The notes beneath the pieces were generated by a model. It was not told the origin of the DNA. It saw nothing but the letters and a program-made list of their open reading frames with translations, and made no database searches. Shown piece by piece: positions 45,091 to 54,262 of a stretch of 54,840 nt of DNA. The position numbers and the translations under genes are program-made. Source of the DNA: Streptomyces colonosanans (GTDB lineage Bacteria; Actinomycetota; Actinomycetes; Streptomycetales; Streptomycetaceae); assembly GCF_001866645.1 (NCBI RefSeq), contig NZ_MLYP01000096.1:1-54840 (forward strand), written 5' to 3'. The stretch's first letter is position 1; each line of letters opens with the position of its first letter.

Positions 45091-45366
45091 TCAGACCACA
45101 TCATCAAGGAGCCCGAAGCTCTCCGGGAACCCTTCCAGGAACTCACGCCGCGCAGGGTCGGACTCCGCTTCGGCCATCGTCCCGAGCAGGTCGATCAATT
45201 CGCTCCGCTGGTCGCTCGACAACTTGCTGACCAGGTAGGCGACACCCTCCAGGACCTTGACGGCGTCGTCCGGATCCATCTGCTCGTCTTCACTGCCCTC
45301 GATGAACCACAGGACATCGACCAAGGCCTCAGCCAGGGCGTGGGTCAGAGACGAGTACACGGGCAT
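45091..45366 (-). CDS. Small acidic protein, passenger of ISL3 copy 2
   Basis: A 91-residue acidic helical protein from ATG 45366 (GGGAG upstream): SSLTHALAEALVDVLWFIEG, then PDDAVKVLEGVAYLVSKLSS and FLEGFPESFGLLDDVV. The frame opens at GTG 45417. I do not know the family; size and charge recall immunity or antitoxin-like proteins (inference). It lies between the transposase and the right terminal repeat in the same relative place as the GNAT gene of copy 1. Confidence 0.65.
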   Translation of the reverse strand: MPVYSSLTHALAEALVDVLWFIEGSEDEQMDPDDAVKVLEGVAYLVSKLSSDQRSELIDLLGTMAEAESDPARREFLEGFPESFGLLDDVV

Positions 45367-45709
45367 CAAGGCGGACTCCCAGCAGGTCACGGCAGCAGAG
45401 TCCGGCCATCCCACCACACACCACTGACATCACACTCAGTCAGCCCTCCACGGAAAGTGAGCCAGAACCCAAACCCGTGAAAAAAAGCCATGCGCGGACG
45501 CCGTTCTCGGCAGGTTGGTCTCCGCCTGATGGTCTGCGGGAGAGTGCCAGTTGGGCATCGTCATTTAGGTGTCAGTGGCGCAAGTCCGGTGACCTGGCGG
45601 TTGGCGCTGACGCGTGGTGCTCATCTGGTACTGACGTGACTGACGAAGGGGCATGTCGTTCTCGTGCAGACCGCTATAGCGGGTGCTGGGTTTGCGCTGG
45701 TCAGATGCG

Positions 45710-47881
45710 TTACATGCCCGGAGTGTCGGAGTGCGGCCAGAGCGCCGCGACGCGTTCCTCCATTGAGGAGATGAGGATCCGCTCGGGACGGCCTGCAAAG
45801 AGGTAGAAGAGTGATTCCGGGACGTAGCCGGGGCGGCGGAACCAGTTGCGGACCTGTTCGCCGCGTCCCTGATCATCTGCGATCTCACCGAGGACTTGTT
45901 CGGTGTCCTGGTAGATGTGGGCACCGCGCAGCCGCCCGGCCGATCTGCTGATCATGAATTCCTGCAGCGGGGCCGGCCCGCCGCCTGGGCCGGGGGTCCG
46001 TCCCCAACTGCCGAGCGATGGTGTGGACATGAGGATGTCGTTGACGGTGTTGGTGGTCTGGGTGTGATGCCACACCTCCAGCAGTGTGGCGTGACGTCCT
46101 TGGTTGATGAGATGGTCGGCGAGGTTGGTCAGCAGGCGGCCGGTCAGCATCATGTTGCGGCGCACATCCACTGGCACTTGGGTGCCGAGTACGGCCAGTG
46201 CGCCCTCGCGCAGCAGGAGATCGGTGATGGAGACGGCGCTGGCTCCCCGGGGAGCGACGTGACATGCGCTGAGCACGATGACGGGCGGGGTGTGCTGCAG
46301 GCCGAGCTCGATGTGCGGTTCGTCGCCGATGACGATGGCTGCCGTGTTGGCAACGAGGGTGCCGTGCGCGCTGATGATCAGCAGGTCAGGTGTGTGCTCG
46401 CTGACGGCCTCGCGCAAGGCATCCAGGGAGAGCGTCTGCACCGCGTGGATACTCAGCCCCTCGACGTCCTTCAGGGTGTCCTGAGTGATCCGCCAGCCGT
46501 CTCGTGAGATCTGACCCACCGGGTCGCTGGCGGGGATGCATTCCGCCACCAGGACACGGATTCGGTTCTTCCACTCGACGCCGAGGGCGACCGCACCGGC
46601 CTTCTGCACGGTGCGGGTCAGCGGCAGCAATGGCTCGTACGTCAGGGGCAGGCGCGCAGCCAGCGGGGCGGTGTCGCCGGGCATGGTGGCAAGGCCCAGC
46701 GGGAAGTTGGAGAACACCGTGAGCATCGACGCCCGGTTGATGGCCTCCATCACCGGTTCCGTGAACAAGGGCCTGACGACGGCATTGAGGCGGCTGAGCA
46801 GTTTCTCCACCGAGCGAGGGCGGTCCGCAGCAGAGTCCCGAAAGTGCTTTTCCAAGTCGGCCAGCAGCGTGAACGCGCTGGGGGGAACGGAAGGCATCAT
46901 CAGTCCCAGGCTGTCGTTGGCGACGGCCCGGTGGGTCAGTGTGTACTCGATGGCCGCCCGTTCGACGTGGGCATCATCGCGTTCACCGATCTCGGTCGAC
47001 CAAGTGTCGTCGGCGTCCATGGCGGCGAGCGGGCGGACTCGGGCTTTGCGCAGCTGAGGGGGGTAGGCGCCGCGCACGTATGCGGGTGCGACCCCGGGCA
47101 GCGCCAGAGAAACCGGCAGCCGCAGTCGTGCCTTCTCCTCAACGACCGTCTGTCCAAAGACCGGTTCGGCTTCTTCGACAGTCAGTCCCTGACGCTCCAG
47201 TCGGGCGGTGGCCGCGACGAGCGTGTGCCCCTGCAGGGTGCGATGAAGCAGCGTAGGGGTCTCCTCGTCGGCGGGCGCATCGATGTCCCAGCCCATCCGG
47301 CGAGCCATGAGACGCCAGGGCAGGTCCAACGCGGCCAGGTCCAGGCGGCGGCTGAGATTGACCTTCCCCACCAGCGGAGGGACGTCGGGGTATACGCGCT
47401 CCTGGATGGCCTGCCAGTGTTCTTGGAGACTCGCGTCGCCCAGAGTTGAGAAGGAGGCGACGGGGAGTTCGACCCCCAGCGCGACCGCTCCCCGTGCGGT
47501 CCGTTCGACGAGCTCGTCCGGGCACAACGCCAGCATCGGCCGCCACCACGGGGCCAGAGCCAGGCTGTCGAGCGCGGTGACGGGAACGGGCATCACGTGA
47601 TGTCCCATCGCCAGCTGCTGCAGGCCCTTCAACCTCCATGCCTCAAGGTCGACCAAGTCTCCTCGTGATTGCGGCAGGTGAAGGCAGTACCACAGCCCGG
47701 GCAGCGCCCGGGCCACGTCGCGTGCCAGTCCGTGAGGGATGGCGAATTGATCGGAGTCCTCAAGCGGTGCGTCGATGACCGGAGAGATCTCCGTGGGAGC
47801 AGTGCCGTCCTCCGGATCGAACACCACGAGGTAGAGCAGATGTCTGCCGACATTCGGGGGTTGAGGGGCTGGTGTCGTCAC
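45710..47881 (-). CDS. CHAT-domain (caspase-like) protease
   Basis: A 723-residue protein. The C-terminal ~280 residues are a CHAT (caspase HetF associated with TPRs) peptidase domain with both catalytic residues: PDLLIISAHGTLV holds His506 and TPPVIVLSACHVAPRGASAV Cys540, followed by LLLREGALAVLGTQVPVDVR. The first ~430 residues show no TPR or other repeat I recognise and begin with a beta-rich MTTPAPQPPNVGRHLLYLVV region. GTG 47881 is the likely start. It is the last gene of a leftward operon with a sigma-like protein. CHAT proteases in prokaryotes are usually effectors that cut a partner when triggered; the trigger here would be the other operon products. Confidence 0.87.
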   Translation of the reverse strand: MTTPAPQPPNVGRHLLYLVVFDPEDGTAPTEISPVIDAPLEDSDQFAIPHGLARDVARALPGLWYCLHLPQSRGDLVDLEAWRLKGLQQLAMGHHVMPVPVTALDSLALAPWWRPMLALCPDELVERTARGAVALGVELPVASFSTLGDASLQEHWQAIQERVYPDVPPLVGKVNLSRRLDLAALDLPWRLMARRMGWDIDAPADEETPTLLHRTLQGHTLVAATARLERQGLTVEEAEPVFGQTVVEEKARLRLPVSLALPGVAPAYVRGAYPPQLRKARVRPLAAMDADDTWSTEIGERDDAHVERAAIEYTLTHRAVANDSLGLMMPSVPPSAFTLLADLEKHFRDSAADRPRSVEKLLSRLNAVVRPLFTEPVMEAINRASMLTVFSNFPLGLATMPGDTAPLAARLPLTYEPLLPLTRTVQKAGAVALGVEWKNRIRVLVAECIPASDPVGQISRDGWRITQDTLKDVEGLSIHAVQTLSLDALREAVSEHTPDLLIISAHGTLVANTAAIVIGDEPHIELGLQHTPPVIVLSACHVAPRGASAVSITDLLLREGALAVLGTQVPVDVRRNMMLTGRLLTNLADHLINQGRHATLLEVWHHTQTTNTVNDILMSTPSLGSWGRTPGPGGGPAPLQEFMISRSAGRLRGAHIYQDTEQVLGEIADDQGRGEQVRNWFRRPGYVPESLFYLFAGRPERILISSMEERVAALWPHSDTPGM

Positions 47882-47921
47882 TCCTAGAGCCTAGTGCTGT
47901 GCAAGGGCTCCCGGGGTTCAC

Positions 47922-48176
47922 CTATCCGCCTGCGGCATCCTGCAAGGAGGGCAACTCCGGCCGGAGGTCCTCCGTCGATGGCGAGGTAGGTGCATCGGTC
48001 GCCCGCGAGCACGGTGACACTGCGGCCCTCAGGTCGTCCAGCGCCCACGCGGACCCGGCGGCGCGAGCATAAGGGTGCCGAGCCCGGGTGTACGACGCGT
48101 CCTGTCTCAGGGAGGCGTCGTACACATCCCGCAGCCGGGTGTCAGCGCGGTCCCGAGTGGGGCTCGGCTGTCGCAT
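47922..48176 (-). CDS. Small soluble protein in the CHAT operon
   Basis: An 84-residue ORF (MRQPSPTRDRADTRLRDVYD then ASYTRARHPYARAAGSAWAL) with coding-like third-position GC. It starts inside the end of the preceding tiny gene and ends 40 bp before the CHAT gene. No family recognised and no clear ribosome site, so translation would depend on coupling. The same frame is open upstream to 48266. Confidence 0.45.
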   Translation of the reverse strand: MRQPSPTRDRADTRLRDVYDASLRQDASYTRARHPYARAAGSAWALDDLRAAVSPCSRATDAPTSPSTEDLRPELPSLQDAAGG

Positions 48177-48309
48177 CTGCGGCCGGCGCGCCCGGAGCGA
48201 GACCAGTTCGCTGCCTGAAGCGCCGCCTGACGCTGCGCGCTGCGACCAGCGTGAGTGCTGCCGCAAGGCTCGCTAGATATTCGGCTGCGGCTGCGCCGAG
48301 AATGTTCAC
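48142..48309 (-). CDS. 55-residue membrane protein coupled to the sigma-like gene
   Basis: GTG 48309 overlaps the stop of the sigma-like gene by four bases (GTGA). The product MNILGAAAAEYLASLAAALT continues as one hydrophobic helix, then a basic stretch VRRRFRQR and a short polar tail. This single-pass layout with positive charges after the helix predicts a cytosolic C-terminus. It could anchor a partner at the membrane. Function unknown. Confidence 0.55.
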   Translation of the reverse strand: MNILGAAAAEYLASLAAALTLVAARSVRRRFRQRTGLAPGAPAADATAEPHSGPR

Positions 48310-49637
48310 TGGCCGGCCGCCGGCACCGGGGTGGACGGGCTTGCCGCAGCACGGTGGCGCAGCCCCAGTCGTCTCAGCTTGCGGCGCACCCGGTTGCCGA
48401 ACGCATCCGGATCGTCGGCGCCGCCCAGAGCCGCGGCCTGGGCCCATGTCACGCGCTGCGCACCGTAGGTCATGGCTACGGCTCTCTCCATGGGTGGCAG
48501 ATCCGCGAGCACGGCAAGGACGCGGCAATCGTCCACCTCGCCGTGCAACAGGCCGTTCTCCGGGCGCCGGTCATCGCTGACCACATCTCTCAAGGACACT
48601 CCCGACGCGACCGGGGCCTCCAGCAGCCGCACCGTGCGGCCGCCGGCTTTTCGCTCCCAGAGCGGCTGCAGACAGCGATGTTCCCGTTCGGTATGACGGT
48701 GGAGCAGCTCCATGATCTCGGCATCGCCACTCAGGTGCCGGCCAAGAGCCTCAACCCAGTCACCCAGCAGGGCCATCTCCACGGCCGCGCGCCACGCGTG
48801 CGGTCGGCCAAGATGGAGCCGCGTCCGAGAGAACTCGTCCACGGCTGCGGTGTCACCCTCGATGCAGGCGTTACGTGCCACCAGCGCGGCCATGACGGCT
48901 TCGCGGGTGGTGAATGCTTCTGGTCCACTGAGCTGTTGGGCGAGCGTGTGCAGGACGGCAGCAATGAAGTTCACGGGGGAGTGCCTCGCGTCGGTGTCCC
49001 TTCTCCGCCGTCCCCTCTCCAACAAGGCGATCCAGACGTCCTGGGCGAAGGCCCCGTCCTGTTCCTGGTCGACGTTCACGGCGTCATCGGGCAGACCCCG
49101 TGCCCTCCACATGCGCGCCATCTCATACAGGTGGCGCACGACAGCCCTGCGGGCTTCCTCACCGGCGCCGGGCACGGGTGTGGTCACTTGCCTGGCCATC
49201 CGGCGCAGCCGCTCGAGCACCCGGGAGGCCGCAGGCCGAGCCTGCGCCAGCCAGGTCCCGTGCTGCACGGGCACCGGTTCGATTCGCACCGCATACACCG
49301 CCTCATGCACGGTCTTTCCCCTCGGGCTCGGCCGGTTGAGAGCCGGACAGCCCGCCTGCCCATCGCGGGGGCAGTCCGGACAGAGGTAGCGAAGGCGGGC
49401 GTTCCGGTCCATCAGCTGTTCCTGCGCGTAGCGCAGGAACCGGATGGTCCGCAACGCCAGTGCCTCGTCCTCGGGCGTGCAGTCCTCGATCGGTGAGGCG
49501 AAGCGGGCAGGCAGGCGCGTGGCCCGGTCCTGGGTGTCGACCAGCAGGCGAAGCACCCAGCTCTCCAACGCGGCATGAAGCGCCGGGACGCCGACGCGGT
49601 CATCGTCCTCGAGATCCGAGTAACACAGCAGGACCAT
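48306..49637 (-). CDS. Large protein with a sigma-region-4-like C-terminal HTH, first gene of the CHAT operon
   Basis: A 443-residue protein from ATG 49637 with a strong AAGGAGC site. The C-terminus (~365-430) resembles sigma-70 region 4: LPPMERAVAMTYGAQRVTWA then AAALGGADDPDAFGNRVRRK. The N-terminal part contains a Cys cluster (CPDC at 86-89, GCPAL at 97) that may bind zinc, and a long helical middle. There is no recognisable region 2, so it is probably not a working sigma factor but a DNA-binding or signalling protein built on that HTH. Its stop overlaps the tiny membrane gene. Confidence 0.7.
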   Translation of the reverse strand: MVLLCYSDLEDDDRVGVPALHAALESWVLRLLVDTQDRATRLPARFASPIEDCTPEDEALALRTIRFLRYAQEQLMDRNARLRYLCPDCPRDGQAGCPALNRPSPRGKTVHEAVYAVRIEPVPVQHGTWLAQARPAASRVLERLRRMARQVTTPVPGAGEEARRAVVRHLYEMARMWRARGLPDDAVNVDQEQDGAFAQDVWIALLERGRRRRDTDARHSPVNFIAAVLHTLAQQLSGPEAFTTREAVMAALVARNACIEGDTAAVDEFSRTRLHLGRPHAWRAAVEMALLGDWVEALGRHLSGDAEIMELLHRHTEREHRCLQPLWERKAGGRTVRLLEAPVASGVSLRDVVSDDRRPENGLLHGEVDDCRVLAVLADLPPMERAVAMTYGAQRVTWAQAAALGGADDPDAFGNRVRRKLRRLGLRHRAAASPSTPVPAAGQ

Positions 49638-50411
49638 GTGAAGCTCCTTACCTGTAGCGCATGATGAGGCTGCTATCCCTAAGGGCCGGCCTGAAGGCGA
49701 ACCGGCAATCACCCCGCACTTTTTTCAAGTGATCTACGTCACGCTGCGGTTCTGGGAGGGCCCCAGCCCTTGGAGCCCGGGACGAGCCACGCCGCTGCAT
49801 CGGGCGGCCGGGCCGGCAGGTCCGCCCGATGGGTCGCGACACACCGGGACTAGGCTGCAGCTGACCGCACCCTCCATCCACCACAGGGCGCTCCCCGCCC
49901 GCCGACAGTAGACCGCTGCCCCACGCCCGGTGCAGCGGGTCGCAGAGCACAGCCTTCAACTCTCCGGTCTCCGTGGCGTCTTGCCCGGTACACGGGTTGG
50001 CGGCAGAGCGGCCACAGCAGCGTGGCGGAGTTTCGGGCGCGTCGCGCAGCTGGGGTGTGGATGTTGGTGTATGCAGACTCGAAGGGCGGTGGCTGCAGGT
50101 GCCGAGCGGGGAAGCAGAGGATTGGGGTGGCTTGTGGCGAGCGGGGCTTTCGAGGAGCTGCAGACCGGCCAGTTCGGGCCGGCCACGTTTGATCTGTTGC
50201 GGCGGCTGGTTCACCAGGTGCGCCGCGCCTGACTTACGCTCGCCGCGCCGCGCGGGGGCGTCCAGGCCGAGCCGCGCAAACACCGGCCGGAGCACCGCCT
50301 CCTTGCGCGAGACAGAGCCTCTCCTCGCACGGGCGCTGGCCGCGTGCCACTTGGCTTGGCGGCCTGCCGAGATGACTTTCCTGTGATGTTCGGCAGCCCT
50401 GGCGAGAGGGG
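49638..50411. other. Gene-free stretch upstream of the CHAT operon
   Basis: No supported gene in ~770 bp. Close to the operon start (49717-49760) an A/T-richer patch with a T6 run and the near-palindrome GTGATCTACGTCAC stands out from the GC-rich background and may hold the operon's promoter or operator. Confidence 0.4.
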
Positions 50412-52886
50412 CTACTGCTTTCGTTTCTGCTTCTGTTTGGGAGTGTCCTTCGTGCCGCGTGGTGGCCGCTTGGCGTTCGGGTGGATCGAGCGTTGAAGTT
50501 CTGACGCAGGCCGCAACGACTGCAGGGTGGCGGTCAGCGCGGCGTCGAGCGGCCCGATGTGTCCGTCGTAGAGGGCCCCGACGAGATCGCGAGTCGGTTC
50601 GTCGTAGAGGAAGACGACGCCACGCGGCAGGCCGAGCTGATGCTTCTTGGCTCGCAGGTAGCCACGGAGGCTCTTCTCGGCGTCGTCGGGGTCCTGTCCA
50701 GCTGGGCGTGTCGCCCACACGAACAACCATCCTTCGGCCGGATCGACGCTGGCCGTGACGGGCACCGTCATGCTGCGGCCCTGGCCGTTCGGGCGCGGGT
50801 TGTTGAGGAGGATGTCACCATGGCGCGCGAACTTGTGCTGGGCGGGCGTTGCCAGGGATAGCAGCGTCGCGCCGATGCTGAGCCATCCGGTGACGTTCCA
50901 TGACTGCAGTTGGTCGAGGAGAGGTGCGAGTGGTGAGGGCACCATCGCCGGCTTGGGTGCGGATCCGGAACCTGTGTCATCACGTCCCTTGGTGTGAAAC
51001 CACTTGTCGAGCACGTCGGTTCGGCTGGTCAGGAAGGTCGGCTTCTGTGCCCTGTAGCGGCGCAGCTCGGCCGTGGTCGGCTCAGGGAGGAACGGGAACG
51101 CGGCACACACCTGTGCCGGGTCGGGTTCGACCCAAAGGCCCGCCTCGAAGAAATACAGGAACAGGTCCAGTTCGTCCGGTGCATGGAACATGACGGTGAC
51201 ATCAGGGTTGCGGCGCCGACGCAGGTAGAGGAGAAACTCGGCCGGGCGTGCGACGAGTTCGGTGATCAGCTCGAGGTCGTGCAGGGACACCGTCCAGGGG
51301 ATGTTGTCGGGGGTGAGCAGGCCCGCCCGCACCAGCTCTGCGGTGGCGGTCAGGACGGTCGAGAGGTCGTCGAGGCTGACGGCGATGGTGTGGATCTCAC
51401 GGATGTGGCTGAGGTTGACCCAGCCTTTGTCTTCGATACGTAGGCCACCGTCCCGCTCGATTGCATCCCGCATGCGGCCGGACTGCTCGGCTGCTTTCGT
51501 GATGATGCCGGTCAGATCAGTACGGATCCGTGTCGTCTTCCCTCCGCGGGACAGGGCGCTCAACGCGACGGCCTTGTCCTCCACGATGAGGGCGACGTCG
51601 TCGAGGACGATGAAGTGGTCGCCCTCGACGCGCTTGGTGTACTTCGCCGGATCAGCAGTTTTGGCTTCGTTGTCATTCGCGGGCACGTAGTACTCGAACG
51701 CGTCCCGGAAGTGAGCCCCGGGGAGTACGCGGTCGAGCGCGTCGCGCGTGCGGGACTCGAGAAGGTCTCCGCGATGCTTCGCGTACTGGCTCCATACGGG
51801 CGACGTCTTCAGATGCTCTTCGAGGTTCTCCCGGACGGCGAACACGCTCAACGCCGGGTGCGGCAGCATGAAGCGCCCGTTGTCGGCGACGACGAGCGGC
51901 CGGCTATGCAGCGGGTTCCTGCCGGTGGTGAACGCATCGATGACGTCCGCAGAGTTGGCCGTCCCGAGGTCGAGGCGGAACCGTTCGACAACGGCCCCCA
52001 CACGTTCAACAGCAATGCCCGTGCGCGCGACGACGTCGTCGATCGCGACCGTGGCCTGGTCGCCGTCGGGCTCGAACATCGACATGACACTGGACCTGGC
52101 GAGTTCTGCCAGCCCGTCGTCCGCCCGGCCTGCCTCCACCTTGGCCATCGCGTCCAGCACTGCGTCCCCCATCGCTTTGAGGCGGTCATTCAGACCAGCC
52201 TCCTGCAGGTGGTGGCATGCGTCGAGGACAGCCAGGGCGTCGGTCGCGTCGAAGCCGAGTTCGGCATTCAGCGCCGCGCGAACGCTCGGGTTACCGTCGA
52301 GAAGCGCCAGGTTGGTCGTTGCGACCATCTCCGGGTAGGACGAGTTGCGCATCCATACCTCGGCGCCACGAATGAGCATGGATACGAGGGCAAGCTTGTC
52401 GGTCGGGTCAACGGCGGCGAAGGACCGTATCTGTGCAAGGCGGAGGATCCCGTCGAGTTCGTCCTTCGCCTCGGAGACGAAGTGGCTCATCTCCTGGTCC
52501 TCGACTGCGGGGGCACCAGCCGTCGCCGAATCTTGCCGGGCGGCGAGAGTGACCAGCGTCAGCAGTTCCAGGTACGCGGCGCCCGCCTGTGCAGTGACGG
52601 GCGTCTCGCCTTCGCGCGCCATCGGCAGGAACCGCTGACGAGCCACCTCGATGAGCCGGATCGCGTCGAACCGCCCCAGCTTCGCGACGAACTCATCGAC
52701 AGCCTTGTCGAATGCTGCGTCGACTGCAGCCGCAGGATCATCGCCAGCGAACGTGGCCATGAGCGCCATCAAGGCAGTCAAGGAGTCCACCATCACTTGC
52801 GCGTGCGGGTCGAACGCCGGCGACTTCGGACCGGAACGGCGCTGCCTCCTGTTGCGCGCTTCACGGCGCTTCGATCGGGAACCCAT
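50412..52886 (-). CDS. Large protein with a PD-(D/E)XK nuclease-like core
   Basis: An 824-residue cytosolic protein. Residues 1-350 are mostly helical (LELLTLVTLAARQDSA and similar). Residues ~370-440 show a nuclease-type order: LLESRTRDALDRVL (Glu377), HFIVLDDVALIVEDKAVAL (Asp429/430, Glu436, Lys438, i.e. D...ExK). A further helical region and an alpha/beta C-terminal domain follow, closing with a Lys/Gln-rich tail. I do not recognise the whole architecture. ATG 52886 follows a weak GAGG. It is separate from the CHAT operon by 774 bp but reads the same way. Confidence 0.65.
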   Translation of the reverse strand: MGSRSKRREARNRRQRRSGPKSPAFDPHAQVMVDSLTALMALMATFAGDDPAAAVDAAFDKAVDEFVAKLGRFDAIRLIEVARQRFLPMAREGETPVTAQAGAAYLELLTLVTLAARQDSATAGAPAVEDQEMSHFVSEAKDELDGILRLAQIRSFAAVDPTDKLALVSMLIRGAEVWMRNSSYPEMVATTNLALLDGNPSVRAALNAELGFDATDALAVLDACHHLQEAGLNDRLKAMGDAVLDAMAKVEAGRADDGLAELARSSVMSMFEPDGDQATVAIDDVVARTGIAVERVGAVVERFRLDLGTANSADVIDAFTTGRNPLHSRPLVVADNGRFMLPHPALSVFAVRENLEEHLKTSPVWSQYAKHRGDLLESRTRDALDRVLPGAHFRDAFEYYVPANDNEAKTADPAKYTKRVEGDHFIVLDDVALIVEDKAVALSALSRGGKTTRIRTDLTGIITKAAEQSGRMRDAIERDGGLRIEDKGWVNLSHIREIHTIAVSLDDLSTVLTATAELVRAGLLTPDNIPWTVSLHDLELITELVARPAEFLLYLRRRRNPDVTVMFHAPDELDLFLYFFEAGLWVEPDPAQVCAAFPFLPEPTTAELRRYRAQKPTFLTSRTDVLDKWFHTKGRDDTGSGSAPKPAMVPSPLAPLLDQLQSWNVTGWLSIGATLLSLATPAQHKFARHGDILLNNPRPNGQGRSMTVPVTASVDPAEGWLFVWATRPAGQDPDDAEKSLRGYLRAKKHQLGLPRGVVFLYDEPTRDLVGALYDGHIGPLDAALTATLQSLRPASELQRSIHPNAKRPPRGTKDTPKQKQKRKQ

Positions 52887-53152
52887 GAGCCAACCTCACC
52901 ACATATTGGGACCGATCAGCGAACGGTTCGGATCCGCTTCGATCAGCCGGTGCATCCACGCCCGCTCTCCCCGTTCGCCTCGTGGATTCGACCGGCGGCC
53001 GGACTGGGGGGGCACAACTGAGAGAGGCTGTATCGACTGTCGATGAAGCATCATCTTGGATGAAAGACCGCCATGTCATGGGTCCTGCGTTCGCCGAGCT
53101 GGAAGGCTCGATCGCCTTCTACTCCAAGCTCTTTGACCGAATCTGGCGGCGG

Positions 53153-54184
53153 TCAGTGCGCAGACGAGTCCGCGGAGCCGGAGACGGGCCGGTTAAAGGG
53201 AGCCAGCTGCCAGTGCACCTCGTCGGTGTCCCGCTGATGGTGCCAGGCCGCCAGGGTACGGCCGGCGACCAGCCGGTCGAGCAGTACTCCGGTCTGCTGG
53301 GGGGAGTGCCCGCACAGACGGGCAACAACGGCCATGTCGGCTGTGGGGCCGGCCGCGGTGGTGTGGGCGGCCAGGACCAGGGCAGTCAGCCGTTCTGCGG
53401 GCTTTGTCGTCGCCGGAACGATGAGTGAGGTGGGCTGCAGGGCCCAATGGGCGGCGCGCCGACGGGCGCTGCGGCTCGGGGCCTGGTCCAGCGCCGTGTC
53501 GTCGAGCAGCCGCACCTGCAAAGGCGCTGCCCGGGGATCGGGCAGGTCGAGCCAGCCGTCCTGCACCAGCTCCTGCCACGCCTCGGTGTGCCGGTGCAGG
53601 CGCATGCCGCGCAGCAGGCCGGCTGGCAGCCGGGCGCAGCCGTGTGTGTCGGCGCGCAGGGCGCATTGCAGGGCCAGCAGCCGGGCGGCGGGGGAGGTGA
53701 CGCAGCCGAGTGCGGAGGCGAGGTGGGTGAGCATCTCCCGTACCCGTTGCGGCTCGTCTCCGTGCACCCGCGGCCGGACGGGGGCTGATGCGGCCGGTCG
53801 GTGAGGGCTGAGCAGAGTGTCCGGTACGACGGCGGTGTGGCTGGTCGCCGCCGCGCAGGCCGCGCATGCGTCGGCCAGCCGCCAGGTGCGGCCGCTGAGG
53901 TCGCGGGTCAGGGCCAGCAGCACCCGCCCGGCACAGCCGCGATGACGCGGATGCCAGACGCAGCCCCGCAGCCGGCACTGGCAGCTGCGCAGGTGCGGCG
54001 GCAACGCGTCCACACGGGCGTGGCAGGCCAGATGGGACAGGGCGGCCGACCGTGCGGAGGACGCCTGCAGGGGGAAGGTGCGGGCGGTACACGAGGGGCA
54101 GACGAGTGTAGGGCCGTCCGCCTGCGGGCGCAGTTCCACTGTCCAGATGCGCCGCACTGCGGCATGTGCGCCACCGAGCCTCAT
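53153..54184 (-). CDS. Cys/His-rich protein with C-terminal winged-helix-like region
   Basis: A 343-residue protein from ATG 54184 (GGGAGGA upstream; frame open to 54235). The N-terminal half has several zinc-type Cys/His pairs (LVCPSCTARTFPL; CQCRLRGCVWHPRHRGC; CAACAAA). The C-terminal ~100 residues read VVARLCGHSPQQTGVLLDRL then GRTLAAWHHQRDTDEVHW, a winged-helix-like unit. It is divergent from a small XRE gene and shares the repeated operator-like sites with it. The role is likely transcriptional (inference). Confidence 0.65.
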   Translation of the reverse strand: MRLGGAHAAVRRIWTVELRPQADGPTLVCPSCTARTFPLQASSARSAALSHLACHARVDALPPHLRSCQCRLRGCVWHPRHRGCAGRVLLALTRDLSGRTWRLADACAACAAATSHTAVVPDTLLSPHRPAASAPVRPRVHGDEPQRVREMLTHLASALGCVTSPAARLLALQCALRADTHGCARLPAGLLRGMRLHRHTEAWQELVQDGWLDLPDPRAAPLQVRLLDDTALDQAPSRSARRRAAHWALQPTSLIVPATTKPAERLTALVLAAHTTAAGPTADMAVVARLCGHSPQQTGVLLDRLVAGRTLAAWHHQRDTDEVHWQLAPFNRPVSGSADSSAH

Positions 54185-54262
54185 GGGCTGGTCGTCCTCC
54201 CGTCCGTCTGTCCTTCTCGTGGCGGGGTTCACCATGACGGCCCCCGGGACGGACGCACTGTA

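Larger units (their letters stand above)
43343..45469 (+). mobile_element. ISL3-family element, copy 2 (2,127 bp) carrying a small passenger gene
   Basis: The left terminal repeat GGTTCTGGCTTACTTTCCGTG (43343-43363) and the right end (complement reads GGTTCTGGCTCACTTTCCGTG) match those of copy 1. The flanks carry an 8-bp duplication with one change. It contains a frameshifted transposase gene and an intact 91-codon gene on the opposite strand at the far end. It is an older relative of copy 1, not an identical duplicate. Confidence 0.88.

Noticed and set aside
45477..45806. 109-codon plus-strand ORF next to ISL3 copy 2
   Set aside because: Cys/Ser/Arg-rich, overlaps the end of the CHAT gene on the other strand and starts at the target duplication; not credible.
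52982..53160. Possible remnant of a regulator C-terminus (GPAFAELEGSIAFYSKLFDR)
   Set aside because: The stretch looks protein-like and could be the end of an XRE-type effector domain, but it is too short and has no HTH upstream, so I do not list it as a gene.
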